A DNA stretch of 64,000 bases. It comes from Gammaproteobacteria bacterium. GTDB taxonomy: Bacteria; Pseudomonadota; Gammaproteobacteria; Xanthomonadales; Wenzhouxiangellaceae. Location: positions 62,001-126,000 of the forward strand of contig JAJFKX010000006.1 in assembly GCA_021772985.1 (NCBI GenBank), in the 5' to 3' direction. Of the stretch, positions 8,850 to 18,432 are shown piece by piece. The notes under the pieces are model-generated. The model was not told the origin of the DNA and searched no databases. It was given only the letters and a program-made list of their open reading frames with translations. Numbering within the stretch: the stretch's first letter is position 1; each line of letters begins with the position of its first letter. Position numbers and translations under genes: made by a program.

Positions 8850-9740
8850 ATGAAATTTATGAAGCTCAATATTTTACTGACCATCTCACTATTCACGTCA
8901 GTAGCTATCAGCGCTGGTGATATCATCATTGAGAAAAATGGCGTGCAGCTTTCTACCAGTGAAGTTGATAGTTTTTTATTGACGATTCCTGAAAAAGATC
9001 GCAGTTTGTTTTCCGCTAACAAGCAACGAATGATTGAAGTTATTGATAACCTGATCGTTAATAAGGTTTCTTATCAGAGTGCTCTGGATAGTGAGCTTGA
9101 TGAAGACCCGGAGGTCAAGGCCAAAATAGCGCAGTCTACCCAGCGGATAATGGTTGAAGCATGGATAGAACAATATATAACTACGCAGCCGGGTGCTGAT
9201 TTTCAGGCTATAGCGCATGAAAATTACATTTTGAACAAGGATCAATATAACAGCCCGGAAACAGTGGATGTAAAACATGTATTGATCGGCTCCCGTAGCC
9301 GTAGCGCAGAAGAAGCGCATCAACTGGCCAATCAGGTTTTGCAGGAAATCAAATCTGATAAAATCAGTTTTGATGCTGCAGCACAGCAGTATACGGAAGA
9401 TCCTACCTACAAAAATAACCAAGGTTTGATTGCTGGGGTTCGCCGAGGCGCAAGTGTGCCAGAATTTGAACAAGCTGCTTTTGCACTGACTGCCGATTCA
9501 CCGTTAAGCGAAGTAGTGGATACGAAGTTTGGCAGTCATATCATTTATCTGGTGACAAAAAACCCTTCCAGGCCTTTGTTATTTACCGAAGTTGAAGGCC
9601 AGTTGATTGAAGAAGCCAGACAGGCACAGCGAACAAGAATTATCGATAGTTATCTGGATGTAATCAGAAAACAGGAAGTTACGGTAAATCAAGAAGTGTT
9701 GAACGCCTATTTGGAAAGTTATAGACCGGAACAGTCATAA
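8850..9740 (+). CDS. Periplasmic parvulin-type peptidyl-prolyl isomerase (EpsD/PpiC-like)
   Basis: 296 residues from the ATG at 8850, which follows AGGGATAAG and gives a clean signal peptide ending at about residue 20 (AISAGD). A SurA/PpiD-like N-terminal helical chaperone region occupies about 30-120. The parvulin rotamase domain follows at about 130-235, with VKHVLI, the FDAAAQQYTEDP helix, the GVRRGASVPEF turn and FGSHIIYLV. Such enzymes assist folding of exported proteins. This one starts an apparent operon with a polysaccharide ABC exporter, as EpsD-family isomerases do in exopolysaccharide loci, so it may help assemble export components. Confidence 0.85.
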   Translation: MKFMKLNILLTISLFTSVAISAGDIIIEKNGVQLSTSEVDSFLLTIPEKDRSLFSANKQRMIEVIDNLIVNKVSYQSALDSELDEDPEVKAKIAQSTQRIMVEAWIEQYITTQPGADFQAIAHENYILNKDQYNSPETVDVKHVLIGSRSRSAEEAHQLANQVLQEIKSDKISFDAAAQQYTEDPTYKNNQGLIAGVRRGASVPEFEQAAFALTADSPLSEVVDTKFGSHIIYLVTKNPSRPLLFTEVEGQLIEEARQAQRTRIIDSYLDVIRKQEVTVNQEVLNAYLESYRPEQS

Positions 9741-9767
9741 GTCTTAATAAAACGCCTATCCTTAGCA

Positions 9768-10535
9768 ATGATTAATGCAACTTTAAAACAGTTGCTATTT
9801 TCCGAATTACAGGAAAATTTCAAAGAAACTGTATTAGCCAGGTTCTGGATAGTGCTTGAGCCGGTATTATTTACCTTGGTGTATGTTTTTGTATTTGCGA
9901 TCATTCTGGGTGCAAGAGATACCGGAATAGAAGGGGTTAACTACCCGGAATTTCTTGTTATCGGTTTATGGCCATGGTTGGCGATAAGCCGATCCATAGG
10001 CGGAAGCGTTAATTTGGTTAAACAAAAATCCAATTTGATTAAAAAACTGAACATCAAGTCGGAATATTTTCTTTATGCGAGAACTATTTCGCAATTTTTG
10101 ATTTATAGTCTCACGTTTTTTATTGTGTTGCTGGTGCTGGGCTTGATGGGGGCAAAAATCTATTTGCTAGGCTTAATCGTTGTTATACCGGTGTTTTTAT
10201 TGTTATGGGTATTTACCAATGGAGTGGCGTTAGTTATCAGCTCACTGGCGGTATTTATCGATGATCTAAAAATCATTGTACCGTTATTTCTTACCTTGGC
10301 ATTTTTTCTAATGCCCATCATTTGGCCGGCACATCGGTTGCCTGAAAATCTACATTTCCTGGTCGATTATAATCCATTGGCAACTATGCTCGAGTATTTG
10401 CGTGGGGCTTTGTTGCAAGGTCAGTTACTACCTGGCAAAGCAGAATATTTTTTTGTGGCATTGAGCATTTTACTGTATGTGTTTGGCACGGCATTATACA
10501 AACGCTTATCGCGTTATTTTCTTGATGTGGTTTAG
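9768..10535 (+). CDS. ABC-2 polysaccharide export permease (Wzm/KpsM-like)
   Basis: 255 residues with six predicted membrane segments and the typical ABC-2 exporter pattern: a short N-terminal amphipathic region, then TM1 at about 28-48, and the conserved cytoplasmic stretch LIKKLNIKSEYFLYARTI. The C-terminal half includes PIIWPAHRLP and DYNPLATMLEYLRGALLQG, both strongly typical of O-antigen and capsule exporters. It forms the inner-membrane channel that moves undecaprenyl-linked glycan to the periplasm. Its ATPase partner is the next gene, after a 158-base gap. Confidence 0.88.
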   Translation: MINATLKQLLFSELQENFKETVLARFWIVLEPVLFTLVYVFVFAIILGARDTGIEGVNYPEFLVIGLWPWLAISRSIGGSVNLVKQKSNLIKKLNIKSEYFLYARTISQFLIYSLTFFIVLLVLGLMGAKIYLLGLIVVIPVFLLLWVFTNGVALVISSLAVFIDDLKIIVPLFLTLAFFLMPIIWPAHRLPENLHFLVDYNPLATMLEYLRGALLQGQLLPGKAEYFFVALSILLYVFGTALYKRLSRYFLDVV

Positions 10536-10693
10536 CCTGGATTTTCACTATGCAACCGCTAACCATAGCCAGCAACATGAATATAAAAAAGTTCATTCAA
10601 ACCAAAATGATACGCTCCCAGCAGCCACTTTTTATAGTGCTGACTCACCACTGCCGCACCATCATCTGAAAGCCTGAAAAGTAATACGGACTA

Positions 10694-11872
10694 ATGATGA
10701 AAAAGTTGCTGCAACTGGATAATATTGGCAAACATTATCCACAAAGACTGACCAGCGCCAGTAAGCTTCTGTATCTGTTCAAAATATTGATGGGTAAAGG
10801 CAAGCATAATCAAAAGAGCGTGTTATCGGGTGTTGATCTTGAAGTACATGCGGGCCATTCAATTGGGATTATCGGTGCTAATGGAGCAGGTAAATCTACT
10901 TTATTGAAGATTATTTCAGGGATTATTGAACCTAGTTTCGGTCGTATTGATCGAAATTGTAAATTGGCCATGTTAATAGAATTAGGTGCTGGTTTTGATG
11001 ATGCCAAGACCGGTTATGAAAACATATTCATCAAATCTCAATTGTTGGGTATGAGTCGTGCTGAAGTTAAAAAACACTTGAATTCGATCATAGAGTTTTC
11101 CGGCCTGGGTGAGAATATTCATAATCCGGTGCGACACTATTCATCCGGAATGGTGGTCAGGCTGGGTTTTTCGATATGTACAGCGGTGTCACCCGAATTG
11201 CTGATTACCGATGAAGTTTTAGCGGTTGGAGATGAGTCGTTCCAGAAGCGCTGCATTCGCTGGATTGATAGTTATCTGAAAAATGGTGGCACATTGCTAA
11301 TGGTGTCACACAGCATGTATATGATTACCCGGTTGTGTGCCAGTGCGATGTGGATAAAAGATGGCAAAGTGAACATGCAAGGTGATTCACATGAAGTTAC
11401 CCAGGCATATGAATCCTGGCACCAGGAACAACGTAACCCGCGCAACAGCTTACCCAGCAGCGCTGCTGATGCTGGGCGTTATCACATCAAGTCATTACGT
11501 TGTTTGGATGCAGAGGATGAAGAGCAATCCTGGTTTCAGCTGGCAACAGATTTTTCAGTTGAAATCGTGTTAGCTTCGCCTGACAACAGGCCACCGGTGG
11601 TCGGTATCAGTATTGTCAGAATTGATCGGGTGGCAGTCTATGGTGTAACCAGCGAACAGGATCAGGTAGCCCCTGTTAAGCTTGCTGATGGTGAGTATGC
11701 TTACAAATTGCTGTTTCGGGATATTCAGATTTTGCCTGGCAAGTATGAAATTCGTGCACATGCTTTGGACCCGGAAGGAATGCGGGTATGTGATAATCGG
11801 GTAATTGATATCAGCATATCCGGTAAAACACAGGAAGTAGGGATGGTCAGATTACAACATGAATGGATATGA
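10694..11872 (+). CDS. Polysaccharide ABC exporter ATP-binding protein (Wzt-like, with C-terminal domain)
   Basis: 392 residues. The N-terminal ATPase (about 1-245) has Walker A GANGAGKST near residue 61, the signature YSSGMVVRLGFS, Walker B LLITDEVLAVGDE and a switch His in VSHSMYM. A C-terminal beta-sandwich domain follows (about 250-392). In Wzt proteins this extra domain reads the terminal modification of the glycan and makes export selective. A methyltransferase lies three genes downstream, which could install such a terminal mark; that link is inference. Two ATGs (10694 and 10697) are possible starts. Confidence 0.9.
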   Translation: MMKKLLQLDNIGKHYPQRLTSASKLLYLFKILMGKGKHNQKSVLSGVDLEVHAGHSIGIIGANGAGKSTLLKIISGIIEPSFGRIDRNCKLAMLIELGAGFDDAKTGYENIFIKSQLLGMSRAEVKKHLNSIIEFSGLGENIHNPVRHYSSGMVVRLGFSICTAVSPELLITDEVLAVGDESFQKRCIRWIDSYLKNGGTLLMVSHSMYMITRLCASAMWIKDGKVNMQGDSHEVTQAYESWHQEQRNPRNSLPSSAADAGRYHIKSLRCLDAEDEEQSWFQLATDFSVEIVLASPDNRPPVVGISIVRIDRVAVYGVTSEQDQVAPVKLADGEYAYKLLFRDIQILPGKYEIRAHALDPEGMRVCDNRVIDISISGKTQEVGMVRLQHEWI

Positions 11873-11947
11873 ATCTGGCGGTTAACGTGGTTGGGTTAAT
11901 TGTCTTGATGATTATCAGTTTGAACGATCAGGGTTAGAGAGAAACTT

Positions 11948-12793
11948 TTGAACACCACTGTCATCATTCCTATCTACAATGCATATAAAGTTTTGACTGG
12001 GTTGTTTGACACACTGTCCGAAACTGCAGCAGATTTACCCATTATTGCCATTAATGATGCTTCTCCAGATATGCGTGTTGGCAATTTTCTTAAAAAACTG
12101 GATAGCAATCGATTTGCTTCGTTGACAATTCTGGATAACCAGCAAAACCTTGGTTTTGTAGCGACCGTTAATCGTGGTATTCAGGCTTGTCAAGGTGATG
12201 TCATCACATTAAATCAGGACACCTTAGTAACCACCGGTTGGCATCAAAAAATACTAAAGGCGGGTAACCTAGGTAAAGTTGCCACTGTTACCCCACTCAC
12301 CAATAATGGTGAAATAGCTTCTGTTCCTGAGCTGTGTGTGAATAACCCATTACCCGCTAACCTCGAACTAATGGCCAAGGCTTGTGAATTGGCGGGCGAG
12401 CCGATTTATCCTGAAATGCCTACTGCAGTAGGTTTTTGCATGTTAATCAAGCGCGCCTGCATCAATATGATCGGTTTGCTGGATAGTGAGCAATTCGGCC
12501 ATGGTTATGGCGAAGAGAACGATTACAGCTGCCGAGCCCGTGCAGCTGGTTTTAGCAATATACTCTGCGATAATGCTTATGTAGCACATATCGGAAATCA
12601 ATCATTCCAGGATTTTGATTTGCAACCCAATCAAACAGCTTTGGACAAAGTGCTGGCAAGGTATCCGAATTATCTGGATGACGTTACCAGGTTTATTGCT
12701 ACAGATCCGTTGCAGGCAAAAAGAAAGAAAATCGGTGAAATTTACCGGCAATTATTAAGCGATAGTGATAGATCATGTCTGACAGTGTTTTAG
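11948..12793 (+). CDS. GT2-family glycosyltransferase
   Basis: 281 residues from a TTG start; no better in-frame ATG is present. The GT-A fold begins at once with TTVIIPIYNAYKVL. It has the nucleotide-binding region PIIAINDASPD, the segment NLGFVATVNRGIQ and the metal-binding-type LNQDTLV, a DxD variant. The acceptor-side region contains GYGEENDYSCRARAAGF (ED motif). It likely transfers a sugar in the cytoplasm to a lipid-linked glycan that is exported by the adjacent ABC system. Its end overlaps the next gene by 19 bases. Confidence 0.85.
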   Translation: MNTTVIIPIYNAYKVLTGLFDTLSETAADLPIIAINDASPDMRVGNFLKKLDSNRFASLTILDNQQNLGFVATVNRGIQACQGDVITLNQDTLVTTGWHQKILKAGNLGKVATVTPLTNNGEIASVPELCVNNPLPANLELMAKACELAGEPIYPEMPTAVGFCMLIKRACINMIGLLDSEQFGHGYGEENDYSCRARAAGFSNILCDNAYVAHIGNQSFQDFDLQPNQTALDKVLARYPNYLDDVTRFIATDPLQAKRKKIGEIYRQLLSDSDRSCLTVF

Positions 12794-13629
12794 AATTTAC
12801 CGGAGAACGTTTTACACCAGAATGTGTGCGTGAAATTTGGTACGAGCATATGCACCGTTATGCCTTTGCAGGAGAATTGGTCAAAGGTCTGAATGTATGT
12901 GATGCTGCATGTGGCGAGGGTTATGGTACAGCCGTATTACGTTCATTTGCTGCCAGTGCTGTAGGTGTAGACATTGATGCGGCGAGTGTCAAACATGCCG
13001 GGCAGCGTTATGGCAAAGGTTTTCATCATGCCAGTGTTACGGATATGCCGTTTTCAGATGCGGCTTTTGATGCAATTGTGTCATTCGAAACCATCGAACA
13101 CTTGGCTGAACAACAAGCCATGCTACAGGAAATTCGCAGGGTGCTGAACCCCCAGGGTTTTGCGATCATTTCTTCACCAGACAAACGCTGGTATTCCGAC
13201 GCACGTGGTTACGCTAACCCGCATCATGTCAAAGAATTATACCGTGAAGAGTTTATTGCGTTGCTTAAACAGCATTTCGGCTGTGTGCGTGTTTATGGAC
13301 AGAAGTTGTTATTTCAGTCGGTCATCTGGGCGGAATCAGAAGCAAAAGACCAGCACCCCGGTGGGGTTTTTCAAGTGCATGCTGATGAAGGTATAAAGAC
13401 CGGCGAAAATCTTCAATATCCAGCGCTGTATAACATCGCGCTATGTGCTCAAGACGAAGCTTGTTTACCTGATAATATCCCAGGTTTATGTTTGTTCGGT
13501 GATAAAGATGAAAGTGTATATGAGCATTACAACGAGCAGATCAGGAAGAATATCCAAGCTGGCCACGATTTGATAGAGCGGGATCAAAGGATTCGAAACT
13601 TGAAGGCAAAACTGGAAAGCAAAAATTAA
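12775..13629 (+). CDS. SAM-dependent class I methyltransferase
   Basis: 284 residues. Motif I is VCDAACGEGYG at about 42-52, followed by the acidic loop GVDIDAASV, motif IV-like DAIVSFETIEHL and the post-motif LNPQGFAIISSPDK. This is the Methyltransf_11 layout. The C-terminus (from about 250) is a charged helix, ending IERDQRIRNLKAKLE, that could be a coiled coil. Within a glycan export locus it may methylate a sugar, possibly the terminal residue recognised by the Wzt-like ATPase; substrate is inferred only from context. Confidence 0.82.
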   Translation: MSDSVLEFTGERFTPECVREIWYEHMHRYAFAGELVKGLNVCDAACGEGYGTAVLRSFAASAVGVDIDAASVKHAGQRYGKGFHHASVTDMPFSDAAFDAIVSFETIEHLAEQQAMLQEIRRVLNPQGFAIISSPDKRWYSDARGYANPHHVKELYREEFIALLKQHFGCVRVYGQKLLFQSVIWAESEAKDQHPGGVFQVHADEGIKTGENLQYPALYNIALCAQDEACLPDNIPGLCLFGDKDESVYEHYNEQIRKNIQAGHDLIERDQRIRNLKAKLESKN

Positions 13630-13652
13630 CCTTATCAGGTTGATTTAAGGTC

Positions 13653-14495
13653 ATGGGTTCGCAATCGAAGGTCAGTGTAGTCATTGTGAATTACAATGCC
13701 GGTGAGCTATTGGTAGCATTGATCCGATCACTGATCGGTTTGCCGGTACAAAAAATAGTCGTGGTTGATAATGGTTCAAGCGATAATTCTGTAGCTGAAT
13801 TGGCTGATATACAACACTGCCAATGCATTATGAATGTTGAAAATCAGGGTTTTGCTTTTGCCTGTAATCAAGGTGTGAAATCCACCACGACGGAATTAGT
13901 TCTGATCTTAAACCCCGATTGTGAGATGTCTGCCGGTGACTTACAGCAACTGATTGATGTCATGCAGTTGCAACCTCAGGCAGGGCTGTGCTCGCCATTG
14001 GTTTTCGACCAGCAGGGTTTGGAGCAAAGTGGTAGCCGACGCCATTTGCCCACCCCATGGCGAATTTTACAAGCTTATGCAGGGCGGCCTGCCGCATTGG
14101 ATTTGCGCACAACAACAATGCCGGACACACCATTAAAACTACCGGCCACCAGTGGCGCCTGTATGCTGGTTCGGCGCTCTGCATGGGATCTGGTTAAGGG
14201 TATGGACGATGGTTTTTTCCTGCATTTCGAGGATTTAGATCTGATGTTAAGAATGCAGCAAAATGGCTGGGGTGTATGGCTTCAACCGAGTGCCAAAGTG
14301 ACACACCTGGGTGGGCATTCAAGCCACCAGCAGCCGATACGTGTTAGCTATTCTAAGCACATAAGTTTGCTGAGGTATTTGCGCAAGCACCATCCAAAAT
14401 CGCCACTCAGTTGGACAATCATACCGCTGCTGGCGTTAATACATTTTGTACTGACATTGCCGGCTATGCTGATGCGAGGATCAGCTGAGCAATGA
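13653..14495 (+). CDS. GT2-family glycosyltransferase (rhamnosyltransferase-like)
   Basis: 280 residues starting at ATG 13653. The N-terminus has VSVVIVNYNAGELL, IVVVDNGSSDNS, NQGFAFACNQG and the DxD-like LILNPDCEM. The acceptor region has LPATSGACMLVRRSAW and FFLHFEDLDLMLRMQQNG. This pattern is typical of GT2 rhamnosyltransferase-like enzymes of O-antigen and exopolysaccharide loci. A hydrophobic C-terminal helix (about 255-275) may tether it to the membrane. It overlaps the next gene by ATGA. Confidence 0.85.
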   Translation: MGSQSKVSVVIVNYNAGELLVALIRSLIGLPVQKIVVVDNGSSDNSVAELADIQHCQCIMNVENQGFAFACNQGVKSTTTELVLILNPDCEMSAGDLQQLIDVMQLQPQAGLCSPLVFDQQGLEQSGSRRHLPTPWRILQAYAGRPAALDLRTTTMPDTPLKLPATSGACMLVRRSAWDLVKGMDDGFFLHFEDLDLMLRMQQNGWGVWLQPSAKVTHLGGHSSHQQPIRVSYSKHISLLRYLRKHHPKSPLSWTIIPLLALIHFVLTLPAMLMRGSAEQ

Positions 14496-15364
14496 GAGTT
14501 CTGGTTACCGGAGCAAGCTCCCAAATCGGTTATTTTTTGATCCCGAGGTTGCTACATGATGGGCATCAGGTGATCGCCATATCCAGGCAAATAAAGCCTG
14601 TTTGGATAGCAGCGCATGAGAATTTAATTTGGGGAACTGAAGAACAAACGCTAACCCAGCTTAAGCCCGCGATTGAGGCGATGGTTTCTGCTGGGCCGAT
14701 GGCCATGGCAATTGATCTGATTCAGCGGTATCCAGGTTTGAAAGCACTGGTGGTGATCAGCACCAGCAGTATCCGTTTTAAGCGACAGTCAAGTGATGCG
14801 CACGAATCTGCCTTGATCAATGGCATTGCTGAACTGGAGCAACAGCTGATGTCTCTGGCAGATTATCAACAGGTTCCCTGTGCAGTGTTGAGACCGACCA
14901 TGGTATATGGTGCAGGTTTGGATCGAAATATCTGTTTGCTGGCTCAATTAGCGATCAGGTTTAATCGTATACCAACTCATCGCAAGGCTAATGGGCTGCG
15001 CCAGCCCGTACATGCAGATGATCTTGCCATTGCATGCTTGCAACTGCTCATGCAGCCGCATACAGGGTGCTGGTATATAGGTGGTGGTACAAAATTAAGT
15101 TACCAGCAGATAGTTGAAGCCGTCTGTGTTGAATTAAAGCATGGCAAGTTATTGAAGCTGCCGTTGTTTGCTTTGAAGTGGTTGCTTTTCGTGGTCAAGC
15201 TGACCGGCAAGTACCCAGGTGTTAACAGCAATATGTTTGCCCGCCAACAACTGGACATGGGTGTAAATAATAAAGTGGCTACAGCAGCCTGGGGTTGGCA
15301 GCCAAGAGCATTTAGGCTTAATCAGGCGGCGCTTAAGCCGCCCGTGCAACCGTTCAGTATTTAA
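14492..15364 (+). CDS. Atypical extended SDR / NAD-dependent epimerase-like protein
   Basis: 290 residues. The Rossmann start MRVLVTGASSQIGYFL is clear, and AVLRPTMVYGAGLD and QPVHADDLAIACLQLL are typical of the extended SDR/epimerase family. The central catalytic YxxxK is missing: after the TSSIRFK strand the corresponding helix reads HESALINGIAELEQQ, without Tyr or Lys in the expected spacing. It may therefore be a non-catalytic or altered member. It ends the glycan locus and its stop overlaps the convergent ettA stop within TTAA. Substrate unknown. Confidence 0.75.
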   Translation: MRVLVTGASSQIGYFLIPRLLHDGHQVIAISRQIKPVWIAAHENLIWGTEEQTLTQLKPAIEAMVSAGPMAMAIDLIQRYPGLKALVVISTSSIRFKRQSSDAHESALINGIAELEQQLMSLADYQQVPCAVLRPTMVYGAGLDRNICLLAQLAIRFNRIPTHRKANGLRQPVHADDLAIACLQLLMQPHTGCWYIGGGTKLSYQQIVEAVCVELKHGKLLKLPLFALKWLLFVVKLTGKYPGVNSNMFARQQLDMGVNNKVATAAWGWQPRAFRLNQAALKPPVQPFSI

Positions 15365-17034
15365 CCTGCCAGTTTCTTATACTTGATTCTGGTCGGTTTG
15401 ATGGCATCATCGCCCAGTCGTTTTTTGCGGTCAGCCTCATATTCGCTGAAGTTGCCGGCGAACCAGACAACCTGGCTGTTTCCCTCAAACGCCAATACAT
15501 GGGTGGCAATGCGGTCCAGAAACCAACGATCATGTGAGATAACCATTGCACAGCCCGGAAAGACCAACAATGCTTCTTCCAGTGCGCGCAAGGTTTCAAC
15601 ATCAAGGTCGTTGGTCGGTTCATCGAGTAACAAAACATTTCCACCGGTTTTCAGTAATTTGGCCAGATGCACCCGGTTGCGCTCACCACCGGATAAATCA
15701 CCGATGCGTTTTTGCTGATCGGCACCGCGAAAATTAAACCGGCTTACATAGCTACGTGATTGGGTTTGGTAATTGCCAATCTGCATAAGGTCCTGGTTAT
15801 TACTGATTTCTTCCCACACGGTTTTGCCGTCATCCAGTGATTCACGGCTTTGATCGACATAAGCCAGTTCTACCGTACTGCCGATTTTTAATTCACCAGC
15901 GTCCGGTTGTTCAGTACCTGTCAGCATGCGGAACAGCGTGCTTTTACCCGCCCCGTTTGCACCAATAATGCCAACGATGCCACCAGCGGGTAGTTTAAAA
16001 CTTAAATCTTCAATTAATAATTTGTCATCGAAAGCTTTGCGTATCTGATTGCACTCGATGACATCATCACCCAGGCGTGGCCCGGGTGGGATATACAGCT
16101 GCCTGGTCTCGTTGCGCCGCTGATATTCCTGGGTACTCAATTCCGCAAAGCGTGCTAAACGTGCTTTACTTTTTGTCTGTTGTCCTTTGGCATTACTGCG
16201 CACCCATTCCAGCTCTGCCTGGATGGATTTCTGGCGAGCGCGTTCCTGTTTTTCCTCCATCGCAAGGCGCTGATCTTTTTGTTCCAGCCAGGATGAATAA
16301 TTACCTTCCCAGGGAATGCCGTGGCCACGATCAAGTTCCAGAATCCAGCCGGCTACATTATCCAGGAAGTAACGATCATGGGTCACCGCAACAACAGTGC
16401 CATCAAAATCATGTAAAAAGCGTTCCAGCCAGGCAACCGACTCGGCATCCAGATGGTTGGTGGGTTCGTCCAGCAGCAGCATATCGGGCTCGGTCAATAG
16501 CAGCTGGCATAATGCGACCCGTCGGCGTTCTCCACCGGAAAGGTGTTTAATTGCGGCGTCCCAAGCAGGCAGGCGTAAGGCATCAGCGGCGACATCAAGC
16601 TTGCGGTCAATTTCCCAGCCGCCACCTGTTTCAATTTTGTCTTGCAATTCAGCTTGTTCAGCCAGCAAGTCAGTCATTTGCTGATCGGTCAATTCTTCCC
16701 CAAAGCGTATACTGACCTCATCGAAACGTTGCAATAACTGCTTCATTTCAGCAACCGCCTGCTCGACCACATCGCGTACGGATAGGTCGTTATCAAGGAC
16801 TGGTTCCTGAGGTAAATAACCAATCTTGATACCAGGCTGTGGTCGTGCTTCGCCATCGTATTCCTGGTCCACGCCGGCCATAATCCGCAACACGGTCGAT
16901 TTGCCGGCTCCATTCAGACCCAGCAAGCCAATTTTTGCTCCAGGAAAAAATGATAATGAAATGTCTTTAATGATAGTGCGCTTGGGTGGCACAACTTTGC
17001 TGACCCGCAGCATCGAGTAAACATATTGACTCAT
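15361..17034 (-). CDS. ettA: Energy-dependent translational throttle ABC-F protein EttA
   Basis: 557 residues, close to the E. coli length of 555. It has two ABC domains with Walker A GLNGAGKST (about 38) and GANGAGKST (about 358), signatures LSGGERRR and LSGGERNR, and Walker B LLLDEPTN in both. The linker carries the characteristic charged helices (EWVRSNAKGQQTKSKARLAR). There are no membrane segments, as expected for the ABC-F class. EttA binds the ribosomal E site and gates the first elongation step according to ATP/ADP ratio. Convergent with the glycan locus and divergent from glyA. Confidence 0.95.
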   Translation of the reverse strand: MSQYVYSMLRVSKVVPPKRTIIKDISLSFFPGAKIGLLGLNGAGKSTVLRIMAGVDQEYDGEARPQPGIKIGYLPQEPVLDNDLSVRDVVEQAVAEMKQLLQRFDEVSIRFGEELTDQQMTDLLAEQAELQDKIETGGGWEIDRKLDVAADALRLPAWDAAIKHLSGGERRRVALCQLLLTEPDMLLLDEPTNHLDAESVAWLERFLHDFDGTVVAVTHDRYFLDNVAGWILELDRGHGIPWEGNYSSWLEQKDQRLAMEEKQERARQKSIQAELEWVRSNAKGQQTKSKARLARFAELSTQEYQRRNETRQLYIPPGPRLGDDVIECNQIRKAFDDKLLIEDLSFKLPAGGIVGIIGANGAGKSTLFRMLTGTEQPDAGELKIGSTVELAYVDQSRESLDDGKTVWEEISNNQDLMQIGNYQTQSRSYVSRFNFRGADQQKRIGDLSGGERNRVHLAKLLKTGGNVLLLDEPTNDLDVETLRALEEALLVFPGCAMVISHDRWFLDRIATHVLAFEGNSQVVWFAGNFSEYEADRKKRLGDDAIKPTRIKYKKLAG

Positions 17035-17161
17035 GGGTATGAAGTCCGCTGGAAAGGCCGCATTATGCAGTTAACCGTCGGTACAAACCAGTGCTTTGTG
17101 CATCCCGGATAATGTTAAACTATACGGCTTTCTATTAAGTAACAGTTGGTGACGATAGAAC

Positions 17162-18424
17162 ATGTTTACTCCAGATTTAACCATTGCCGGTTTTGATGAC
17201 AAACTGGCCGCTGCAATAGCTGCCGAGAACCAGCGGCAGGAAGATCACATTGAATTAATTGCATCGGAAAATTATGCCAGCCCCAGGGTTTTGGAAGCAC
17301 AGGGTTCTTTGTTGACCAACAAGTATGCAGAAGGTTATCCGGGCCGTCGTTACTACGGCGGTTGCGAGTATGTTGATGATGTCGAGGAGCTGGCCCGGGA
17401 ACGGGTAAAACAACTGTTCGGCGCCAGTTATGCTAATGTTCAGCCACATTCGGGCTCGCAAGCGAATCAGGCAACTTTTCTGGCGTTGCTTAAACCAGGG
17501 GATACCATTTTAGGCATGGACTTAAGTGCCGGTGGGCACCTGACTCATGGCTCACCCGTGAATTTTTCCGGGAAACTGTTCAAGGCAGTGCATTATGGCG
17601 TAGACCAGGAAAACGGTTTGATCGATTATGATCAAATGCAAGCACTGGCTGATGAGCACCACCCCAAAATGCTGATTGGTGGCTTTTCGGCCTACTCAAG
17701 AATAGTGGATTGGGCAAGAATGAGGCAGATCGCAGATAGTGTTGGTGCTTATCTGGTCGTTGATATGGCACATGTGGCCGGGCTGATTGCCACCGGGCAT
17801 TACCCCAACCCTGTGCCCCATGCGCATGTTGTTACATCCACCACACACAAGACTTTGCGTGGCCCTCGCGGTGGGATTATCCTGACTGCTGAACAAGATG
17901 AAACGCTGTATAAAAAACTGAATTCATTGGTATTCCCGGGTTGTCAGGGCGGCCCCTTGATGCACGTGATTGCAGCCAAGGCAGTTTCGTTTCTGGAAGC
18001 GCTGCAACCAGAATTTAAGGATTACCAGCAACAAGTTATTGTTAATGCCCAGGCTATGAGCGAGGCCATTATCCAGCGGGGATACAAAGTGGTATCCGGC
18101 GGAACCGATAATCATTTATTCCTGTTGGATCTGATCGGCCGTGAATTGACTGGCAAAGATGCTGAAGCTGCACTTGGCATGGCGCATATCACTGTGAATA
18201 AAAATACCGTGCCTGGGGAACCGCGTTCTCCATTTGTTACCAGTGGTTTACGGATTGGTACACCGGCCTGTACCACACGTGGCTTCAATGCGGCCGATTG
18301 CGCCTTGCTTGGAGATTTGATCTGCGATGTGCTGGACAGCTCGGAAGATGAAAATGTTCTGGCAGAGGTTCGCCGCACAGCACAGGGGTTGTGCCGACGT
18401 TACCCGGTATATCAGGCAGCTTAA
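17162..18424 (+). CDS. glyA: Serine hydroxymethyltransferase
   Basis: 420 residues, full length. It interconverts serine and glycine with tetrahydrofolate, supplying one-carbon units. The N-terminal [14 protein letters not shown], the [18 protein letters not shown] segment and the PLP-lysine motif [13 protein letters not shown] (Lys about 229) are all present, as are [12 protein letters not shown] and [15 protein letters not shown]. It starts a tight co-directional run with nrdR and the riboflavin genes. The 127 bases upstream hold no clear riboswitch. Confidence 0.97.
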   Translation: MFTPDLTIAGFDDKLAAAIAAENQRQEDHIELIASENYASPRVLEAQGSLLTNKYAEGYPGRRYYGGCEYVDDVEELARERVKQLFGASYANVQPHSGSQANQATFLALLKPGDTILGMDLSAGGHLTHGSPVNFSGKLFKAVHYGVDQENGLIDYDQMQALADEHHPKMLIGGFSAYSRIVDWARMRQIADSVGAYLVVDMAHVAGLIATGHYPNPVPHAHVVTSTTHKTLRGPRGGIILTAEQDETLYKKLNSLVFPGCQGGPLMHVIAAKAVSFLEALQPEFKDYQQQVIVNAQAMSEAIIQRGYKVVSGGTDNHLFLLDLIGRELTGKDAEAALGMAHITVNKNTVPGEPRSPFVTSGLRIGTPACTTRGFNAADCALLGDLICDVLDSSEDENVLAEVRRTAQGLCRRYPVYQAA

Positions 18425-18432
18425 AGAAACCG

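Noticed and set aside
10536-10693. Short frame between the ABC permease and ATPase
   Set aside because: No ribosome site or recognisable sequence; treated as spacer.
17035-17161. Glycine riboswitch or clear promoter before glyA
   Set aside because: No riboswitch core is visible and the -35/-10 candidates have poor spacing.
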